Assembly (NCBI GenBank): GCA_016841955.1
Contig: JAENYE010000006.1
Coordinates: forward strand, 1 to 64,000
DNA from: Methanobacteriota archaeon
GTDB taxonomy: Archaea > Halobacteriota > Methanomicrobia > Methanomicrobiales > Methanoculleaceae
Length of the DNA: 64,000 bases
Direction: 5' to 3'
Positions within the stretch are counted from its first letter, which is position 1; each line of letters starts with the position of its first letter. The notes under the pieces were generated by a model. The model worked only from the letters and a program-made list of their open reading frames with translations, ran no database searches and was not told the origin of the DNA. This document shows positions 60,985 through 64,000 of this stretch, in pieces. The translations under genes and the position numbers were made by a program.

Positions 60985-61761
60985 ATGGAGTTCATCCGGG
61001 CATGTGACGACGTGGCGGGGGCTGTTTCCGATGCCGTGGCCGGCATGGTCGGAACGCCGGAGGCAGGGGCGTACGTTAAGATGGGCGCGGACGGCACGCC
61101 CACCAAAAAGATAGACCAGGTCGCAGAAGATATCATCGTGGACTATTTCGCGCGTCATCCGTTCTGCCGGCGCCTGATCAGCGAGGAACTCGGATGCGCC
61201 GAGATGGGCGGGGAGAAAGGAACCATCTTCCTCGACCCGGTCGACGGCACCTACAACGCCGTGGTCGGGATCCCCTTCTACGCCCTCTCCATCGCGTATG
61301 CAGAAGAGGGGGTCGTGCAGGCGGGATACGTCCAGAACCTCGCCACGGGCGAGACATTCCAAGCCATCCGGGGACGGGGCGCCTGCCTTGACGGGCATCC
61401 CATCCGTGTCTCTGGGGTATCGCTCCTCGAAGAGAGTGCCATGAGCGTCTACGGCCGGAAGTTCGACCCGACCAGGGTCCAGGAGATCGGCAGGAAGATC
61501 CGGCGGTGGCGCCTTCTCGGTGCATCGGCGCTCGAGCTCTGCTACGTCGGGTGCGGCCGTATCGACGGCTTTGTCGACGTGCGAGGAACGCTCCGCGTCA
61601 CCGACGCGGCGGCTGGGATGCTGGTCTGCGAGGAAGCAGGCGGAACGGTCTCCGATCTCGAAGGGGGCGCCCTTATCTTCCCCGACGAGGTCTCCGTCGG
61701 GCGGAGCCTCGTTGCCACGAACGGCATCGTGCACAACAAGGTCATCGAGTATCTGAGGTGA
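60985..61761 (+). CDS. Inositol-phosphatase/FBPase-like (IMPase) family phosphatase
   Basis: A 258-residue Li+-sensitive-type phosphatase. Metal motifs are SEELG, LDPVDGTYN and the late TDAAAGMLV. It may dephosphorylate inositol 1-phosphate, fructose 1,6-bisphosphate, or NADP. The NAD kinase gene starts seven bases after its stop; in Methanocaldococcus MJ0917 the equivalent two domains are fused into one NADP phosphatase/NAD kinase. The ATG at 60985 follows ggaga; a TTG three bases upstream is unlikely. Confidence 0.9.
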   Translation: MEFIRACDDVAGAVSDAVAGMVGTPEAGAYVKMGADGTPTKKIDQVAEDIIVDYFARHPFCRRLISEELGCAEMGGEKGTIFLDPVDGTYNAVVGIPFYALSIAYAEEGVVQAGYVQNLATGETFQAIRGRGACLDGHPIRVSGVSLLEESAMSVYGRKFDPTRVQEIGRKIRRWRLLGASALELCYVGCGRIDGFVDVRGTLRVTDAAAGMLVCEEAGGTVSDLEGGALIFPDEVSVGRSLVATNGIVHNKVIEYLR

Positions 61762-61768
61762 ACCGCTT

Positions 61769-62581
61769 ATGAAGATTGTCCTGGTATCGCGTATCGACGA
61801 TGCGGATGCACTCCGCTACACCGCGTCGCTCGTCCGGGAACTCGAAGGCCTGGGGCACGACGTCGCTCTCGAAGAGAGTACGGCAAAGCACCTCGACGAA
61901 GAGGGTATCCCGTTCGAGGAGATCGGCGGCGACCTGGTCGTGGTCGTCGGCGGCGACGGGTCGGTCCTCCTCACCGTCCACCAGATGAAGAAGCAGGTCC
62001 CGGTTCTCGGGATAAACTGGGGTGAGGTGGGGTTCCTCGCGGACCTGGAACCCGACGAAGCACGCGCGTTCTTCGCCGCCCACCCGGATGGGTTCCGGGT
62101 CGAGCACCGGATGCGGGTCAGTCTCTCCGTCAACGGGAAACGGCTCGGCGATGCCCTCAATGAAGGGCTCGTCGTCACCGACCGGCCGGCGAAGATGCTC
62201 CGGTTCGGCGTCTACGTCGACGGGACCCCCGCAGAGCGGTTCAGGGCAGACGGCCTGCTCGTATCGACCCCGACCGGGTCGACCGCCTACGCCATGAGCG
62301 CAGGAGGACCGATCGTCGACCCGCAGATCGAAGGGTTCCTCCTTGTACCGCTTGCGCCCTACATGCTCTCGTCCCGTCCTCACCTCATCAGCACCGGGAG
62401 GAACCTCGAGATCACCCTTGAGACCGAGAAACCTGCGCACCTCGTTATCGACGGTCAGAGCTCGTTCGAACTGGAGAAAGAGGCTACTATCTCGGTTGAG
62501 AAGTCGGATCAGCCTGCCCTCTTCGTCCATACGGGCAAACCCTTCTTTGAGAAGGTAAACCACAAACTGCGCAACCTCTGA
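61769..62581 (+). CDS. nadK: NAD kinase
   Basis: A 270-residue NAD kinase. The GGDG motif is in VVVGGDGSVL (about 59-67), the NE motif lies in DALNEGLV, and the second domain carries LVSTPTGSTAYAMSAGG. It phosphorylates NAD to NADP using ATP or polyphosphate. It is co-transcribed with the upstream IMPase-like gene, giving opposite activities in NADP balance if that gene is an NADP phosphatase. Confidence 0.94.
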   Translation: MKIVLVSRIDDADALRYTASLVRELEGLGHDVALEESTAKHLDEEGIPFEEIGGDLVVVVGGDGSVLLTVHQMKKQVPVLGINWGEVGFLADLEPDEARAFFAAHPDGFRVEHRMRVSLSVNGKRLGDALNEGLVVTDRPAKMLRFGVYVDGTPAERFRADGLLVSTPTGSTAYAMSAGGPIVDPQIEGFLLVPLAPYMLSSRPHLISTGRNLEITLETEKPAHLVIDGQSSFELEKEATISVEKSDQPALFVHTGKPFFEKVNHKLRNL

Positions 62582-62654
62582 CCCTGCCGGTACCCCGAAC
62601 AGAGATTTTATGAGTGAATACGGGGACTCTCTCCACAGAGGAGTGAGCACGAAT

Positions 62655-63371
62655 ATGGAAGACCAGATGCGCACGGAGATCCCCTACGCGGAGATCGCAG
62701 AGACGCTCAAGAATGCCCTCGACCTGCGGGGCTCGCCGGTCGCGGTCAAACTCGCAAAGAACCCCGACGGCATCCCCGAAGGGGTCGGGCCGATCGAAGA
62801 GACGGTTCGCCACTGCCAGATGATCAGCAGGGCCCGGCTGAACGGCGAGATCTTCTATGCGACCGCCGACAAACACGTCTGCATGGGTGGGGGCTGGGCC
62901 CTCGGGCTGAAGGAGCTCACGCAGAGCCTCCGCTCGGGAGAGTTCTACTACAAGCTCGGCAAGTTCGAGAGCTGGGCCGCCTGTATGCGGACCATCCGGC
63001 AGGTGCCGCACGTCCCGGAACTCGAGACCTACGCGACGGTCTACGCGCCGCTCGAGAAGACGCCGTTTGACCCACACGTCGTCGTCATCGTCGCCGAACC
63101 CCGGACGATGCTGAAAATCGCGCAGACCGCGCTCTACCAGCTCGGCGGACGGATAGAATCCACGATGTCGGGGATCCAGTCGGTCTGTGCGGACGTGACC
63201 GCGCAGCCCTACCTCACCGGCAGGATCAACTACTCCCTCGGGTGCGACGGCTCGCGCCGGTTCTCAGGGATCGAGAACGACGAGCTCGTCATGGGCATCC
63301 CCGGCGAGATCCTCCCGGAGTTTGCCCGTTCCCTCATGATCGTCACCGGTGCGCCCGGGTCGGTGCGGTAA
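62655..63371 (+). CDS. DUF169 family protein, second copy
   Basis: A 238-residue soluble protein with the DUF169 pattern: SPVAVKLAKNPDGIP, CQMISRARLNGEIFYAT, KHVCMGGGWALGL, and GIQSVCADVTAQPYLTG. It is diverged from the copy at 11466. Cys residues are conserved and may bind a cofactor; function unknown. Start chosen at 62655; an in-frame ATG at 62610 overlaps a TATA-like attttatga and is less likely. A ribosome-binding run gaggag lies about 15 bases upstream. Confidence 0.85.
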   Translation: MEDQMRTEIPYAEIAETLKNALDLRGSPVAVKLAKNPDGIPEGVGPIEETVRHCQMISRARLNGEIFYATADKHVCMGGGWALGLKELTQSLRSGEFYYKLGKFESWAACMRTIRQVPHVPELETYATVYAPLEKTPFDPHVVVIVAEPRTMLKIAQTALYQLGGRIESTMSGIQSVCADVTAQPYLTGRINYSLGCDGSRRFSGIENDELVMGIPGEILPEFARSLMIVTGAPGSVR

Positions 63372-63493
63372 CAAAGCCGCTGTCCCCCTCTATTTTTACG
63401 GCACACTTCGCGTCGAAGGACCTGTTCTCGGGTAAAAGGCTTATCTCTCCGGCAGGTCAACTATTCAGCAGGTGGTTTTTTTTGCAGGTATCC

Positions 63494-63982
63494 ATGAAGC
63501 TCGAGATGAAGGACCAGCCCGGACAGCTGGTCGCAGCCCTTCAACCGATCTCGGCCGTCGGGGGAAATATCATCGCGGTTATCCACCAGAGGGAGACCTC
63601 GACGACCGCGGAAACGCTGGACGTCCAGATCGTGCTGGAACTCCCCGAGGGGCGCCTTGAGAATCTCCTCGAACTGCTCCGGGAGCAGGGCGTCAGCGTC
63701 GTGCGCATCGGCGAGGAGCGGCTTCTCTATGAATGCACGCTGATCGTGATCGGTCATCTGATGCACACGGACCTCTCCGACACCGTCGACCGGATCGACA
63801 GGACCGGCTCGGCCGAGGTGACGGAACTCTCCCTCGCTATGCCGGCGATCAACTCCCCCTCTTCCGCCCGCATCATCATCCGTTCGACCACCCGGGCGGA
63901 GATGAAGAAGGCGATCAGAATCCTGCGCGACGTCGCGGGACAGAAGAACCTCCTCATCATTGAGCCACTGGAGGATGCATGA
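63494..63982 (+). CDS. ACT-domain regulatory protein
   Basis: A 162-residue protein of two ACT-like parts: the first is typical (MKLEMKDQPGQLVAALQPIS then VVRIGEERLLYE), the second is TLIVIGHLMHTDLSDTVDRI with SARIIIRSTTRAEMKKAIRIL. ACT domains bind amino acids. The next gene starts inside its stop codon, so it probably regulates that gene's product; in methanogens similar proteins often precede homoserine dehydrogenase. Start at 63494; codons upstream are not conserved-looking. Confidence 0.85.
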   Translation: MKLEMKDQPGQLVAALQPISAVGGNIIAVIHQRETSTTAETLDVQIVLELPEGRLENLLELLREQGVSVVRIGEERLLYECTLIVIGHLMHTDLSDTVDRIDRTGSAEVTELSLAMPAINSPSSARIIIRSTTRAEMKKAIRILRDVAGQKNLLIIEPLEDA

Positions 63983-64000
63983 TGATACGGATCGCACTCC
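63979..64000 (+). CDS. Start of a downstream gene (partial), possibly homoserine dehydrogenase
   Basis: The ATG at 63979 overlaps the ACT gene stop (ATGA) and reads MMIRIAL before the window ends. The opening is compatible with a Rossmann enzyme. Homoserine dehydrogenase is suggested by context only; too little sequence is present to support it. Confidence 0.45.

Overview
The window is a GC-rich stretch of a euryarchaeal methanogen chromosome, most likely from the Methanomicrobiales (Methanoculleus-like). This rests on gene content: an archaellum operon (flaD-G-F-H-I-J) with archaeal chemotaxis genes including CheF, aIF5A, aPelota, archaeal RqcH, ABCE1, an EMC6-like protein, DUF1673 and FilR1-type regulators. 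TATA-like boxes also sit about 25 bases before many starts. The species assignment is inference. No rRNA, tRNA or CRISPR array was seen.

Layout. 1-9 kb: an efflux permease, a CPBP-like membrane protein, a kinase gene remnant, a TrkH potassium transporter, a C69 peptidase and a secreted dienelactone hydrolase. 9-11.4 kb: an AT-rich island with a small terminal-inverted-repeat element next to a retron. The retron has a reverse transcriptase with NAxxH, YADD and VTG motifs, an upstream structured RNA bounded by a1/a2 inverted repeats, and its own TATA box. 11.5-18.7 kb: a DUF169 protein, a regulator plus four DUF1673 membrane proteins in one overlapping operon, an ABC ATPase and unknown genes. 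19-21 kb: a pgk-pfkA operon of bacterial type. 21.5-30.3 kb: small regulatory, sensor and enzyme genes (PRC barrel, ChaB, PAS, UbiA, FilR1, radical SAM, phosphoesterase, CYTH, AAA ATPase, FKBP).

30.7-36.3 kb is a ribosome-rescue block: rqcH and pelota overlap as one operon, followed by an EMC6-like gene and ABCE1. Three copies of a hairpin-rich intergenic repeat lie around these genes; a fourth lies inside the TIR element at 9 kb. 36.8-50.5 kb (minus strand) carries a secreted beta-propeller gene, cheD, cheC, cheA, cheB, cheY, cheF, an acidic membrane protein, and flaJ, flaI, flaH, flaF, flaG, flaD. 50.8-56.7 kb is a glycosylation island (GT4, DUF354, GT2, a GT-C-like membrane protein) lying between the archaellum motor genes and two archaellin genes at 57.1-58.4 kb. 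CheY, with CheA, CheB, CheC and CheD, should signal through CheF to the archaellum; the glycosyltransferases may decorate archaellin or S-layer.

58.7-64 kb holds a Pro/Thr-linker membrane protein, agmatinase overlapping aIF5A (hypusine/polyamine link), an inositol-phosphatase-like gene next to NAD kinase, a second DUF169 gene, an ACT-domain protein, and the first codons of a further gene.

The strongest candidate for an under-described system is the archaeal retron with its Cys-rich, possibly nuclease-like C-terminal domain. Next come the four-copy hairpin repeat family and the DUF1673 operon.
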